The notes under the pieces: model-generated
Told to the model about the DNA's origin: nothing
Seen by the model: the letters and a program-made list of their open reading frames with translations, nothing else
The model's database searches: none
In this document: positions 1-8,277 of the stretch, piece after piece
Numbering within the stretch: the first letter of the stretch is position 1
How the letters are laid out: each line of letters starts with the position of its first letter
Made by a program: the position numbers and the translations under genes
Assembly: GCF_030811685.1 (NCBI RefSeq)
Contig: NZ_JAUSRF010000007.1
Location: 124,001 to 188,000 of the forward strand
Length of the DNA: 64,000 bases
Direction: 5' to 3'
Source: Neorhizobium huautlense
GTDB taxonomy: Bacteria > Pseudomonadota > Alphaproteobacteria > Rhizobiales > Rhizobiaceae

Positions 1-47
1 CGCCAGCATCCGCCCAAACAGGCCAACGGTCAATCAACTAAAAATAG

Positions 48-734
48 TCATCCACGGCAAAAATTCGAGGCGTTTCCGGTCCAGGTGCCATAGCCGGTTG
101 CAACCAGATTGGAGATGACACGGCAGACATAACGCTTCTGGGCGGGGTCGTTATTGGGTCCGGCGTGGTATCTCGCTACCGCCATGGTCCATGTCTCGTG
201 GCGACCGTGAAGGTTGCTGAGGAACTTTGCCGCATACTCCACATTGAGGCGCGGATCGAACATCTGCTCGGCCGATGCGAAATGCTCACTGTGAAAATGA
301 TGATTGATCTGCATGCAGCCGATGTCGATCAGCTTCTTTCCTTCGCTGCGCGCCTCGTGAAACTTGCGCATTGCGTCCTCTCGGCTGGGCGGAAAGAACG
401 CCTTGCCCTCGATATTCATGGCGTAGGGATAAAGGCTTCCCTTGCGCCCCGTTTCCGTCAGGCCGACTGAATAGAGGATGCCTTCCGGTATGCCGTACTT
501 TGCAGCGGCAGCCTGTATCTGCGCCTCGCAGATGCCCGCACCACTGGCAGGCGGGGCGGCCGCGCTGACATTCGGACGGGTGGTGGAAGGCGGCTGGATG
601 GCGGCCGGCACCGGGGCGGTGGACCGTGCTGCCGGAGCTGGCGTGGAGAAAAGCCCGGCAGCGTTGACGGCGTCAGAGATAGAGCTGATCAGGGCGAGCG
701 TTGCCAGCAGCGACAGTGTCGGATACCGGTTCAT
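48..734 (-). CDS. Lytic murein transglycosylase (SLT domain)
   Basis: Predicted periplasmic lytic transglycosylase that cleaves the MurNAc-GlcNAc bond of peptidoglycan; in this setting it may open the wall for the flagellar rod. The first ~25 residues look like a signal peptide ending near DAVNA. A Pro/Ala-rich spacer follows, then an SLT fold with the catalytic Glu in VGLTETG, then GCMQIN and AVARYHAG. I chose the ATG at 734 because AAGAGG lies five bases upstream; the frame stays open to 800. The gene overlaps the 3' end of fliK by 62 nt, so it is probably the last gene of the motB-motC-fliK unit. The SLT family is clear; the flagellar role is inferred from position. Confidence 0.85.
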   Translation of the reverse strand: MNRYPTLSLLATLALISSISDAVNAAGLFSTPAPAARSTAPVPAAIQPPSTTRPNVSAAAPPASGAGICEAQIQAAAAKYGIPEGILYSVGLTETGRKGSLYPYAMNIEGKAFFPPSREDAMRKFHEARSEGKKLIDIGCMQINHHFHSEHFASAEQMFDPRLNVEYAAKFLSNLHGRHETWTMAVARYHAGPNNDPAQKRYVCRVISNLVATGYGTWTGNASNFCRG

Positions 735-2121
735 TCGTGCCTCTTGCATTATCCTCTGCGGCGGAGCGGGCATTGTTCTGCCCCTGCTCGCGACCGGCAT
801 TATTGCCCTGACGTCCCTCGTTGGCCGCCTGCTGCTGGCCAGTCTGGCCGGATTGCTGGCCCTGCTGTTGCTGCTGGCTGGACGTATCCGACTGGTTGGA
901 CGAGGCGACGCTGATGGTCACCTGATCGACGGCAAAGCCCTGCGAGCGAAGCGCTTCGATCATGCCTGAACTGTCACTGCTCAGCTGGCGATGGGCAGCG
1001 TGATTTTCGACCGTCAGGTGAACGTTGAGGGTTTCACCGCTGAGACGCAGCGTGGCCGTCACCGAACCGAGGTCATGCGGGTTGAGCTGCAGCTTGAGTG
1101 TGTTGACGACATTGCCGGTGCTGGATGCCATCGGATCACCGAGCGATGCGCCCGATGTCATCGCAGCCGCCCAGGTCTTGTCGTCCGACATGGCAGCGGT
1201 CAGGGCCGCGCCATTGGCGCTCTGGCCGAAACCGAGGAAACGGCGCGAATCGAGCACAACGACGTTTTCGGCGGAACCACTGCCGGCAGCCCGGGTCTCG
1301 AAGCCGACCTTGCCCTGTTCATCGACACCGATCTTCATGTCGAGGCTCTGGCCACGACCGGAAGAGAGCCGGAAGGTCTTTTCGTCGACAAGAGCCGCAT
1401 CGCTATCTGTCGGCATATCGAGGGCGTCGGAGGCCTTCGTCGCGGCAGAGGCCTGCGCAGCGCGGCCTTCGGTCGCCGAGCCGACGGCCTTGTCACCACG
1501 GGCCTCGCCGCGCTCACGCGCCAGGCCGGCCTGTTTCGGCGTCGCGTTGGCGACCGTCTCCACGTTGGCACCGCCGGCCAGCAGCGACAACACTTCGCTC
1601 AGGCCGGTTTCCTTCGTCGCGGGAGCCGCCTCATCGGCATTGGCCGCCTCCTTGTCGGTTTTAGATTCGGTGTCTTCGGCCTTGCCCGACTTGTCGGATT
1701 TGGCTGCCTTGGAAGAGGTCACAGCATCGGTCTTCGACTTTGCATCGACGAGTACCGCCGACGCATCCTCGGCATCGGCCGGCTTTGCCGTGACCTTGGC
1801 GTTGCCAAGAACGTCCTTGACGGATGTGGCGGTGCGTTCCGTATCCTCGCCCTTGCCGAACAGGACCCGCGCGGTCAGATCCAGCGCGGAGCGGCCCTTG
1901 GAAGACGGCGCATCCTCGACGGTCTCGGAACCGGTCTGCGTGACCTCAGATTCGCCCTTTGACGTGGCATCATCCTGCTTGCGGGAGCCATTGCCGGCGC
2001 TGGAAAGCGCATCGGAAAATCCGCTCTTTTCGCCGTCATTGCCCTGTTTTCCGGCAATTCCCCTCACCGTACCGGCCGCGTCAGACGCGCCGGTCCTCGC
2101 CGTCACCTCAGCATTGATCAT
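673..2121 (-). CDS. fliK: Flagellar hook-length control protein FliK (formerly MotD)
   Basis: Hook-length regulator exported by the flagellar type III apparatus. Rhizobial MotD was reassigned as FliK, and this gene sits in the expected place after motC. The N-terminal two thirds is low-complexity Ala/Ser/Thr/Lys/Asp sequence. A FliK C-terminal (Flg_hook) domain follows, recognisable from LKLQLNPHDLGSVTATL and the helix-strand pattern up to VTISVASS. A Gln/Asn-rich tail of about 85 residues closes the protein. The start codon overlaps the motC stop as ATGA, indicating translational coupling. Confidence 0.88.
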   Translation of the reverse strand: MINAEVTARTGASDAAGTVRGIAGKQGNDGEKSGFSDALSSAGNGSRKQDDATSKGESEVTQTGSETVEDAPSSKGRSALDLTARVLFGKGEDTERTATSVKDVLGNAKVTAKPADAEDASAVLVDAKSKTDAVTSSKAAKSDKSGKAEDTESKTDKEAANADEAAPATKETGLSEVLSLLAGGANVETVANATPKQAGLARERGEARGDKAVGSATEGRAAQASAATKASDALDMPTDSDAALVDEKTFRLSSGRGQSLDMKIGVDEQGKVGFETRAAGSGSAENVVVLDSRRFLGFGQSANGAALTAAMSDDKTWAAAMTSGASLGDPMASSTGNVVNTLKLQLNPHDLGSVTATLRLSGETLNVHLTVENHAAHRQLSSDSSGMIEALRSQGFAVDQVTISVASSNQSDTSSQQQQQGQQSGQTGQQQAANEGRQGNNAGREQGQNNARSAAEDNARGTNEPVSDTVAAGNARPDQLYL

Positions 2122-3440
2122 TGCAAAGTACCCTCTTCCTTCAGCAGATCGTCGATCGCATTCAGTGTCGAACGGCCCCTATCGACATAGGTCTGGAAGT
2201 CAGCATCGTACTTCGTCGCACTGCCATCCGCGGTTTCTCCGGGGGCAGAGCCTGATCCGCTCACATCATTGGCGGACGACGCAGCCTGTGAGGCCACATC
2301 TGGTGTTGGAGCCATATTGGCGCCCGTGTCTTGTCCGAGGCTTTCGGCATTCGGTATTTCAGCACCGGTGCCGGTTGCTGCGACCGGAGGCCGCACCACG
2401 GCATCGGCGATCGCTTTTGCCGCCGCGCGCAATGCCTGGTCGGCCGGGGACAGATTGGCTTCCGGCAGATCGGTGATCGCCTTCATCGCATCCGTCACCT
2501 TGTCGCTCGGGATATCGGCCATGCCTCCGTAAAGGCGCGCGAGCTGTTCGGCATTGCGATCATCGGCGCCGCCCTTGATGCCGGTCGCCTGCTCGGATGC
2601 GTAACGGGCAAGATCGTTCTTGCCGGCAATCGCCGCCTGACGGGCGATGCGCAGATAGACTTCGCGCTGGCGGTCGGCATCCATGAAGGCAATCGTGCCC
2701 TCGACATCGGGCGCGGTGATTTCCTTGCCGTAGTGACGCACAACCAGAAGCACGAAAAGATCGGCAAACTGGCTGGCATAAGGAGAATGCACGTAACGCC
2801 GCGCATATTTGCGCGCATAGGCAAGCCCCTTGTCGACGAGGTCTGCCTCGACGGCAATCGACACGGAACGGCGAAGTGCGGCTTCCTCAACAATCGTGCC
2901 GGGTGCCGTCAGGCGCGCCCAGTCATAAAGCTCGAGTGCTTCGAGCGGCGTATTGGTGACGGCGACATTGCCGGCCACCAGCGCCAGATAGGGCCCGATC
3001 CGCTCGTTCTTGTATTCCGGCACCATGGCTTTGAGCGTATTGGCCACCAGCATGCCCTGCCCGCCCAGATATTTGCGCAGGATATCGGACACGCGGTTAT
3101 CGAAATTGCCGGCGACATCGCGCGAGACAAGATATTCGAGCGTCGCGGGATTGCCGCCGCTCATTGCATAGATCAGCGCCGCATCGACATTGCGCGGATC
3201 GGAATAGACCGAAGGATCGACCGAGCGCAGACGCCTGTCGATGGCGCCGATCATGTATCGCTGCATCTCGCCGGCGGAGTGATCACCGGTGACCACCGTA
3301 TCCTGCACGAACTGCAAAGACCGCAGCATCTGGTATGGGGCGAGATTTTCACCCTCCTGCTGCGCCGAGGCGCTTTGCAGCGAGAAAGCTGCAAAGGCCA
3401 CCGAAGCCAGGCATAAAAGACGATGCGGAAGGCGCGCCAT
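2118..3440 (-). CDS. motC: Chemotaxis/motility protein MotC (periplasmic)
   Basis: Rhizobial MotC is a periplasmic protein needed for flagellar rotation; it acts with MotB and is stabilised by MotE. This protein has a signal peptide ending near SASAQ, a largely helical body (residues ~30-320) and a Ser/Gly/Asp-rich stretch before the C-terminus. Size (440 aa) and position between motB and fliK match known rhizobial MotC. The start lies two bases after the motB stop, and the end overlaps fliK by four bases. Identification rests on synteny and overall character rather than on a catalytic motif. Confidence 0.88.
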   Translation of the reverse strand: MARLPHRLLCLASVAFAAFSLQSASAQQEGENLAPYQMLRSLQFVQDTVVTGDHSAGEMQRYMIGAIDRRLRSVDPSVYSDPRNVDAALIYAMSGGNPATLEYLVSRDVAGNFDNRVSDILRKYLGGQGMLVANTLKAMVPEYKNERIGPYLALVAGNVAVTNTPLEALELYDWARLTAPGTIVEEAALRRSVSIAVEADLVDKGLAYARKYARRYVHSPYASQFADLFVLLVVRHYGKEITAPDVEGTIAFMDADRQREVYLRIARQAAIAGKNDLARYASEQATGIKGGADDRNAEQLARLYGGMADIPSDKVTDAMKAITDLPEANLSPADQALRAAAKAIADAVVRPPVAATGTGAEIPNAESLGQDTGANMAPTPDVASQAASSANDVSGSGSAPGETADGSATKYDADFQTYVDRGRSTLNAIDDLLKEEGTLQ

Positions 3441-3442
3441 GA

Positions 3443-4792
3443 TTATCCCTTATCCGCCTCGAGCAGGATTTCGATACGACGGTTGGCATCGGCGAACGGA
3501 TCATCCGGCACCTGCAGGCGACGGTCGGCGAAACCGGAGATCTGCTTGACGCGATCTTCGGCAAGGCCACCCTTGACCAACATGAAATAGGCACTGTGGG
3601 CACGCGCCGAAGACAGGCGCCAGTTGTCGTTGCCTTCGGTCGTGAACGGACGGCCGTCGGTGTGGCCGCGAATGACCACGTCACCCGGGCGCGCCTTGAG
3701 GATCTCGCCGATCTTTTCCATGGCGAGCACCATTTCGCGACGCGGCACGGCAGAGGACAGGTTGAACATCGGCGTATTGCTCTGGTCGGAAATCGTGATC
3801 AGCATGCCGCCCTCGGAGGGCGTCACTTCCAGACCTTCGGCAAGACGGCCGGAAATGCCCGAAATCTGCTTCTCAATCGCCTCGCGCAGTTCTTCCGCCT
3901 GCTTTTTCTCTTCGGCAGTGGCCTCGGGTTCGACGGCGTCCTGCTTCGCCTCAGCCGTATCGGGCTTGGTCGCATCGGGACGCGGCTGCGGAACGGCCAG
4001 GGCGAGTTCGGTTTCGCCCGGCTTGTGCGGCTGGTCCTTGTTCTGCGCTTGTGCGGCAGTCTGCGGCGGCTGCGGGGTTTCCGGCAGCATTTCGACAGGT
4101 TTTGACGGATCCGCGGGATCAGCCGCATTTGCCTGCTGATGCTGCTGCAATTGCGCCTCGGCAGCCTTTTCGGCCTGCGTCTTTTCAGCGGTTTCTGTCT
4201 GTGTCTCGTCGGCGCGGATCACCTGGATCTGCTTTGTCCAGAAATCCGGATCGAACGGGTCTCGATAGGCTTCGCCGCCATCGGCGCCGGTTGCCGGGCC
4301 GGAGGTCGATGCCCCGCCCTCGCCCTTGGCGCTGACATTGGCTTGCTGGCCGACTTCCTGGGCGATCTCGGCGAGAACGGAATACGGGTTCTCGAAGAAA
4401 TCCGCTTCCGAGTAATTCTGCTGATCACCGGCGCTGGACGTCAGGTCTTCACCTGTCGCGGCAGCCGAACCGACGGTCTGGCCTTCGTCGGCCTTGACCT
4501 GCGAGCGGTCCTTCTTTTCCTGACCTTCAGACGTGTCGACGGGCTTTTCAAGCCCCTTCTTGGCCGGCGTTTCGTCGGACAGTTTGATCGGATTGAAATA
4601 GCTGGCGACCGAGGCCTTGGTTTCCTCGTTGGCGGCATTGACGAGCCACATGACCAGGAAGAAAGCCATCATGGCCGTCATGAAGTCCGCATAGGCGATC
4701 TTCCATGCACCGCCATGGTGGCCATCGTGACCGCCGCCGTGCTTCTTGACGACGATGATCTCGTTCTTGCCGTGATGATGATTATCGCTCAT
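3443..4792 (-). CDS. motB: Flagellar stator protein MotB
   Basis: Stator subunit that anchors MotA to peptidoglycan and carries the proton-binding Asp. A His/Gly-rich cytoplasmic leader ([17 protein letters not shown]) precedes one membrane segment with the expected [20 protein letters not shown], whose Asp is the likely proton-binding residue. A very long Gln/Pro/Ala-rich linker (~residues 70-290) precedes the OmpA-like domain with [12 protein letters not shown] and [14 protein letters not shown]. At 449 aa it is longer than enteric MotB because of this linker, as is usual in rhizobia. The start overlaps the upstream stop as ATGA, and AAAGG lies upstream. Confidence 0.95.
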   Translation of the reverse strand: MSDNHHHGKNEIIVVKKHGGGHDGHHGGAWKIAYADFMTAMMAFFLVMWLVNAANEETKASVASYFNPIKLSDETPAKKGLEKPVDTSEGQEKKDRSQVKADEGQTVGSAAATGEDLTSSAGDQQNYSEADFFENPYSVLAEIAQEVGQQANVSAKGEGGASTSGPATGADGGEAYRDPFDPDFWTKQIQVIRADETQTETAEKTQAEKAAEAQLQQHQQANAADPADPSKPVEMLPETPQPPQTAAQAQNKDQPHKPGETELALAVPQPRPDATKPDTAEAKQDAVEPEATAEEKKQAEELREAIEKQISGISGRLAEGLEVTPSEGGMLITISDQSNTPMFNLSSAVPRREMVLAMEKIGEILKARPGDVVIRGHTDGRPFTTEGNDNWRLSSARAHSAYFMLVKGGLAEDRVKQISGFADRRLQVPDDPFADANRRIEILLEADKG

Positions 4793-5451
4793 CCGAGCAC
4801 CTTTCTGAGGCTCGCCGCCCAGGCGGAAAGCCGGGTAACCAGCACACTGCCGTCTATATCGACCGACAGATCGAGATCATCGGCTTCGACATGACGCAGG
4901 ACCGGCGCATCGGAACCGAGCGCCGTCTTCAGTTTTTCAAACATTTCGCCGGGACCGGACACGGTGATCGTGCCGATATCGCCATCGAACATCGCTTTGC
5001 GAATGAGATCCGCCAGTTCGTCGACAGCCTTGTCGGCCAGCGATTGTTCCAGGAAGGGCACCAGTGCGGCGGCCGTCTGTTCACCGATCACGGCGGCAAG
5101 CTTGCCGGCGATCGCGTTCAGGCCCGCTTCGATCTTTTCCGATGCCTGCACCTCAAGACGCGCGCAAAGCTCGGCCAATTCGGCGGCGTGGGCTGCTTCG
5201 AGCGCCTGCCTTTCGGCGGTCCATTTCTCTTCGGCTTGCGCGCGGGCGGCCTCAAAACCCTCGGCATGCGCCTCAGCGCGCTCGGCTTCGAGGTCGATGG
5301 CGGGTTCCGGCTCTACGGCGGGAAAATCAAAATCATCGGAGATTCCGCCTTGGCCGCCGAAGCCGCCGATATCGAATTCGGGGGTCAGCATCGCTGGCGC
5401 CGGCTGCGGCTCACCAAAATCCTTGAGGTAACGGGCGATCGACGCGCTCAT
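4789..5451 (-). CDS. FliH-like flagellar export stator candidate
   Basis: A 220-aa protein of the conserved rhizobial ORF upstream of motB. From the chosen ATG it has a short acidic N-terminus, an Ala/Glu-rich coiled coil (residues ~53-115), then a compact domain (~115-220) with [16 protein letters not shown] and a C-terminus rich in aspartate and hydrophobic strands. This order, a long N-terminal coiled coil plus a C-terminal alpha/beta domain, is that of the FliH/HrpE/YscL family that regulates the FliI ATPase. No other FliH is seen in the window although fliI is present. The ATG at 5451 has GGAG seven bases upstream; the frame extends to 5502. The family call is inference. Confidence 0.55.
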   Translation of the reverse strand: MSASIARYLKDFGEPQPAPAMLTPEFDIGGFGGQGGISDDFDFPAVEPEPAIDLEAERAEAHAEGFEAARAQAEEKWTAERQALEAAHAAELAELCARLEVQASEKIEAGLNAIAGKLAAVIGEQTAAALVPFLEQSLADKAVDELADLIRKAMFDGDIGTITVSGPGEMFEKLKTALGSDAPVLRHVEADDLDLSVDIDGSVLVTRLSAWAASLRKVLG

Positions 5452-5610
5452 GCGTGCACTCCGTGAACTTTGCCCTGATAGCCGGTCGATCCGCATGCGC
5501 ATGCGGGAAAGGACCGGGAATTCGCCACTGCAATCATTGCGCCGTCCCGATTAAGAGGAAATTACCGCCACACGGCAAACGCGCCTCGTGCGGGTAACTT
5601 TTGCGGCAAC

Positions 5611-5635
5611 CTAGGCAGTCAAACTTGTGCGAAAA
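5611..5635. promoter_or_regulatory. Shared flagellar promoter element, copy A
   Basis: CTAG, nine bases, then CTTGTGCGAA. The same arrangement with identical spacing occurs at 28321 and 37431, both also in flagellar intergenic regions. Here it lies about 160 nt upstream of the FliH-like/motB operon. It is probably an operator or promoter for class II flagellar genes; the regulator is not identified from sequence. Confidence 0.6.
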
Positions 5636-5642
5636 TGAAGGT

Positions 5643-5676
5643 GCTGGACCGCGACAGGGCAAATGCGCGGTCCAGC
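5643..5676 (-). terminator. Perfect 11-bp inverted repeat after the distal flagellin gene
   Basis: GCTGGACCGCG and its exact complement are separated by 12 nt. Read on the minus strand it is followed by ACCTTCATTTTC, a weak T-rich stretch. It lies 79 nt past the flagellin stop at 5755. A second, shorter hairpin (GGGAGG/CCTCCC, 5725-5747) lies closer to the stop. Most likely the flagellin terminator; a protein-binding palindrome is possible because promoter element A is adjacent. Confidence 0.5.
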
Positions 5677-5754
5677 GTCGCCGTTGCCGATGACCGGGGC
5701 TCGGCGAAAAGCCATGCGAAGGAAGGGAGGCCGGTCGCCTCCCTCCAAATCGCC

Positions 5755-6714
5755 TTACTGCTGGAACAGCGTAAGGATGTTCTGGGCGTTGGTATTGGCG
5801 ATCGAAAGCGCCTGGATGCCGAGCTGCTGCTGCGTCTGCAGGGCCTTGAGGCGGGTCGATTCCTCATCCATGTCGGCATCGACCAGACGACCGACGCCCT
5901 TGTCGATCACGTCCATCAGGGTCGACACGAACGTGGTCTGCAGATCGATACGGCTGCTGACCGCGCCGAGATTGGCGGCGCTGTCGGTCAACTGCTGCAG
6001 CATCTTTTCGACCGCATTCAGCATGCCGTCGACCTGCTGGTCAGTCGTATCCTCATCGAGTTCGATTTCGGTGCCTGATGCCGGATTGGTGGAATCGGCA
6101 TTGATCAGGAAGTAGGTACCGACCGTCACGCCGGCTTCATCGACGATCGGCCAGTCCTTGGTGAGGATGCCGCGACCGGCACTCGACGTATCGATCATGA
6201 CGGAATCGGCGGCGGTGTAATTCAGCGTGGTCAGCGAAACCGTACCGTCCGTCGAACGGTTGAACGAGGCGACGATTTCCTTGGTCGGCATGCCGGCGGT
6301 CGCGGTGTTGTAGAGCCAGTTCTCGCCGGAAAACGATGCCGATTCGGCGATCGAGGCAAGCTGGTTCTTCAGTTCAGAGAGTTCCTTGTCGATCTTGGTC
6401 TTGTCGACACCCGGCTCGCGCGACGCGGTGATCTTGGCCTTGATTTCGGTCATGACGTCGATCGCCGACTCGAGGCCGGTATAGGCCGTGTCGGTCTTGG
6501 CGGCACCGAGGCCGAGCGCGTCTTCAACGGTGGAAAGCGCGGAATTGTCCGAACGCATCGTGGTCGCGATCGACCAGTAAGCGGCATTGTCCGCTGCGGT
6601 TTCGACCCGGTAACCCGAGGAAATGCGGTTCTGCGTCGTCTCCATGTCGGAATTGATCGAACGCAGTGTCTGCAGCGCCGCCATGGCGCCGGTATTGGTA
6701 AGAATGCTGGTCAT
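5755..6714 (-). CDS. Flagellin (divergent third copy)
   Basis: Structural flagellin of the short rhizobial type (319 aa). It has the conserved N-terminal D0/D1 helices starting MTSILTN and the C-terminal helices ending SIANTNAQNILTLFQQ, with a small variable centre. It is clearly more divergent from the two upstream flagellins than they are from each other; its centre carries an acidic stretch (EIELDEDTTDQ). I chose the ATG at 6714 because it gives the family N-terminus; the frame extends to 6798. It has its own upstream region with CtrA-like boxes and its own downstream hairpins, so it is probably monocistronic. The exact rhizobial fla letter cannot be assigned. Confidence 0.93.
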   Translation of the reverse strand: MTSILTNTGAMAALQTLRSINSDMETTQNRISSGYRVETAADNAAYWSIATTMRSDNSALSTVEDALGLGAAKTDTAYTGLESAIDVMTEIKAKITASREPGVDKTKIDKELSELKNQLASIAESASFSGENWLYNTATAGMPTKEIVASFNRSTDGTVSLTTLNYTAADSVMIDTSSAGRGILTKDWPIVDEAGVTVGTYFLINADSTNPASGTEIELDEDTTDQQVDGMLNAVEKMLQQLTDSAANLGAVSSRIDLQTTFVSTLMDVIDKGVGRLVDADMDEESTRLKALQTQQQLGIQALSIANTNAQNILTLFQQ

Positions 6715-6835
6715 CTGGAAAAATGCCCCTGGAGGAGTGCGGGACATGCCGGAGCTGTGCCGGCAACGTGCGGAAGCATCATGCTCACCGGTCAGCATTT
6801 TGCCCTGTTGACCGGCCCGTTCGTTCTTAAACTAC

Positions 6836-6905
6836 GGTTAACGCTAATATGGTTAATGAGAGGTTAATGCAAACGGAGTTTTAACCGAGGTTAAGTGGAG
6901 GTTAA
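6836..6905 (-). promoter_or_regulatory. Cluster of CtrA-like boxes upstream of flagellin gene
   Basis: GGTTAA occurs at 6836, 6851, 6862, 6889 and 6900. On the minus strand, 6851-6867 and 6889-6905 each read TTAACC, 5 nt, TTAACC, which fits the CtrA consensus TTAA-N7-TTAAC exactly. A further inverted TTAACC is at 6881. The cluster is 120-190 nt upstream of the flagellin start. CtrA binding is inferred from the consensus only. Confidence 0.55.
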
Positions 6906-6981
6906 GCCTCGCACCAGTTTCGCGCCCTGAACTGGCAAAATATATCCGAAAAGCGGCTGGATAACTGACAAGACAACAGAA

Positions 6982-7009
6982 AAAGGCCGCGCTTTTCGGC
7001 GCGGCCTTT
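6982..7009 (-). terminator. Rho-independent terminator of middle flagellin gene
   Basis: AAAGGCCGCGC and GCGCGGCCTTT form an 11-bp stem around a 6-nt loop. On the minus strand the stem is followed by TTTTTC. It lies 24 nt past the stop of the flagellin gene ending at 7033. Confidence 0.88.
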
Positions 7010-7032
7010 CCAGATCTTCCGTCTTGACCAGC

Positions 7033-7971
7033 TTACTGCTGGAAGAGGGTGAGGATGTTCTGCGAAGAGGTGTTGGCGATCGAGAGAGCCTGGATGCCGA
7101 GCTGCTGCTGCGTCTGCAGGGCCTTCAGGCGGGTCGATTCCTCGTTCATGTCCGCATCGACGAGCTTGCCGACGCCGGTTTCGATGGAGTCCATCAGGTC
7201 GGAAACGAAGCTCGTCTGCATGTCGATACGCTTGGTGATCGAGCCGACGTCAGCGGCAGCGTCGGTCATGTCCTGCAGCACCTTGTCGACAGCCTTGAGA
7301 GCTGCGGTCAGATCTTCCGTGCCGACGTCGAGCGTCAAAATCGAGAAGCCGGTTGTCTGGGTTGCGCCGTCGTCATCGAGATATTCGATGTTGGACGACA
7401 GAAGGCCGCGGCCAACCGAGGTCACGTCGTCATTGTTGGCGTCGACTTCGATCAGCGAAGAGTTGTTGGTGTCGTAGTCCAGGGTGGTCAGGCTGACATT
7501 GCCCTGGGCGTCACGGTTGAACGAACCGACGATGGATTCGACACCGGCACCGGCGGAAGCAGTGTGGTAAACCCAGTTTTCGCCGGAGAAGGATGCGGAT
7601 TTCGCAACCGAACGCAGCTGTTCCTGCAGCTGGTCGATTTCCTTCTGGATCTTTTCCTTGTCGACGCCCGGCTCGGAAGCGGCCGTAACCTTGGCCTTGA
7701 TTTCATCGACGACGTCGATCGAGGATTCCAGAGCCGTGTAGGCGACGTCGGAGGTGGCGGCGCCGAGACCAAGTGCATCCTGAACGGTGGAGAGTGCCTT
7801 GTTGTCCGAACGCATGGTCGTTGCGATCGACCAGTAAGCGGCGTTGTCCTTGGCAGTTTCGATTTCGTAACCGGAAGAAATGCGGCTCTGGGTGGTCTCC
7901 ATGTCGGTGTTGATCGAACGGAGCGTGGAAAGAGCGGCGATTGCTGCGGTGTTTGTGAGGATGCTGGTCAT
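7033..7971 (-). CDS. flaB: Flagellin (FlaA/FlaB type, twin copy)
   Basis: Short flagellin of 312 aa, beginning MTSILTNTAAIAALSTLRSI and ending with the conserved helix NTSSQNILTLFQQ. The sequence is nearly identical to the neighbouring flagellin at 8278-9213, including the whole central segment around HTASAGAGVESIVGSFNRD. D2/D3 domains are absent, as in rhizobial complex flagella. It has its own leader of about 250 nt and its own terminator, so it is a separate unit. The symbol follows the usual rhizobial order and is tentative; the flagellin identity is not. Confidence 0.95.
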   Translation of the reverse strand: MTSILTNTAAIAALSTLRSINTDMETTQSRISSGYEIETAKDNAAYWSIATTMRSDNKALSTVQDALGLGAATSDVAYTALESSIDVVDEIKAKVTAASEPGVDKEKIQKEIDQLQEQLRSVAKSASFSGENWVYHTASAGAGVESIVGSFNRDAQGNVSLTTLDYDTNNSSLIEVDANNDDVTSVGRGLLSSNIEYLDDDGATQTTGFSILTLDVGTEDLTAALKAVDKVLQDMTDAAADVGSITKRIDMQTSFVSDLMDSIETGVGKLVDADMNEESTRLKALQTQQQLGIQALSIANTSSQNILTLFQQ

Positions 7972-8098
7972 GGGTGATGCCTCTCAGTACGAACTGATTT
8001 GAAAAAACAAACTCCGGTTTCTCTCCGGCAAGAGATGAGCTGCATCATGCTCGTCTCGACTGCTTTCGCCGGAGACGCACCCTCTTGAGTAAGATCAA

Positions 8099-8117
8099 TT
8101 AACCATAACGTCCTTAA
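8099..8117. promoter_or_regulatory. CtrA half-site (TTAACCAT) upstream of flagellin
   Basis: TTAACCAT at 8099-8106, followed by a second TTAA at 8114, about 130 nt upstream of the flagellin start at 7971. The eight bases match the CtrA half-site described in alphaproteobacteria, but the spacing to the second TTAA is not the canonical seven. Nothing else is recognised in this 306-nt gap apart from the terminator at its far end. Confidence 0.35.
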
Positions 8118-8222
8118 TGAAGGGTAAATTCTATCCGCAATATTCCTAACATTGTCAGGAAGTTACGATTTTCACAAAGCTTTTTCTGACTGAAAGTCAC
8201 AAGCCGCCTGCGGCATGGCCAT

Positions 8223-8251
8223 AAAAAAATCGCGCCCCTTTCGGGGCGCGA
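8223..8251 (-). terminator. Rho-independent terminator of first flagellin gene
   Basis: CGCGCCCC and GGGGCGCG pair around a TTTC loop, with an extra T-A pair at the base. On the minus strand the stem runs straight into seven T residues. It lies 27 nt past the stop at 8278. Confidence 0.92.
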
Positions 8252-8277
8252 CCTTGTTCCTGCAGATGCAGTCGATC

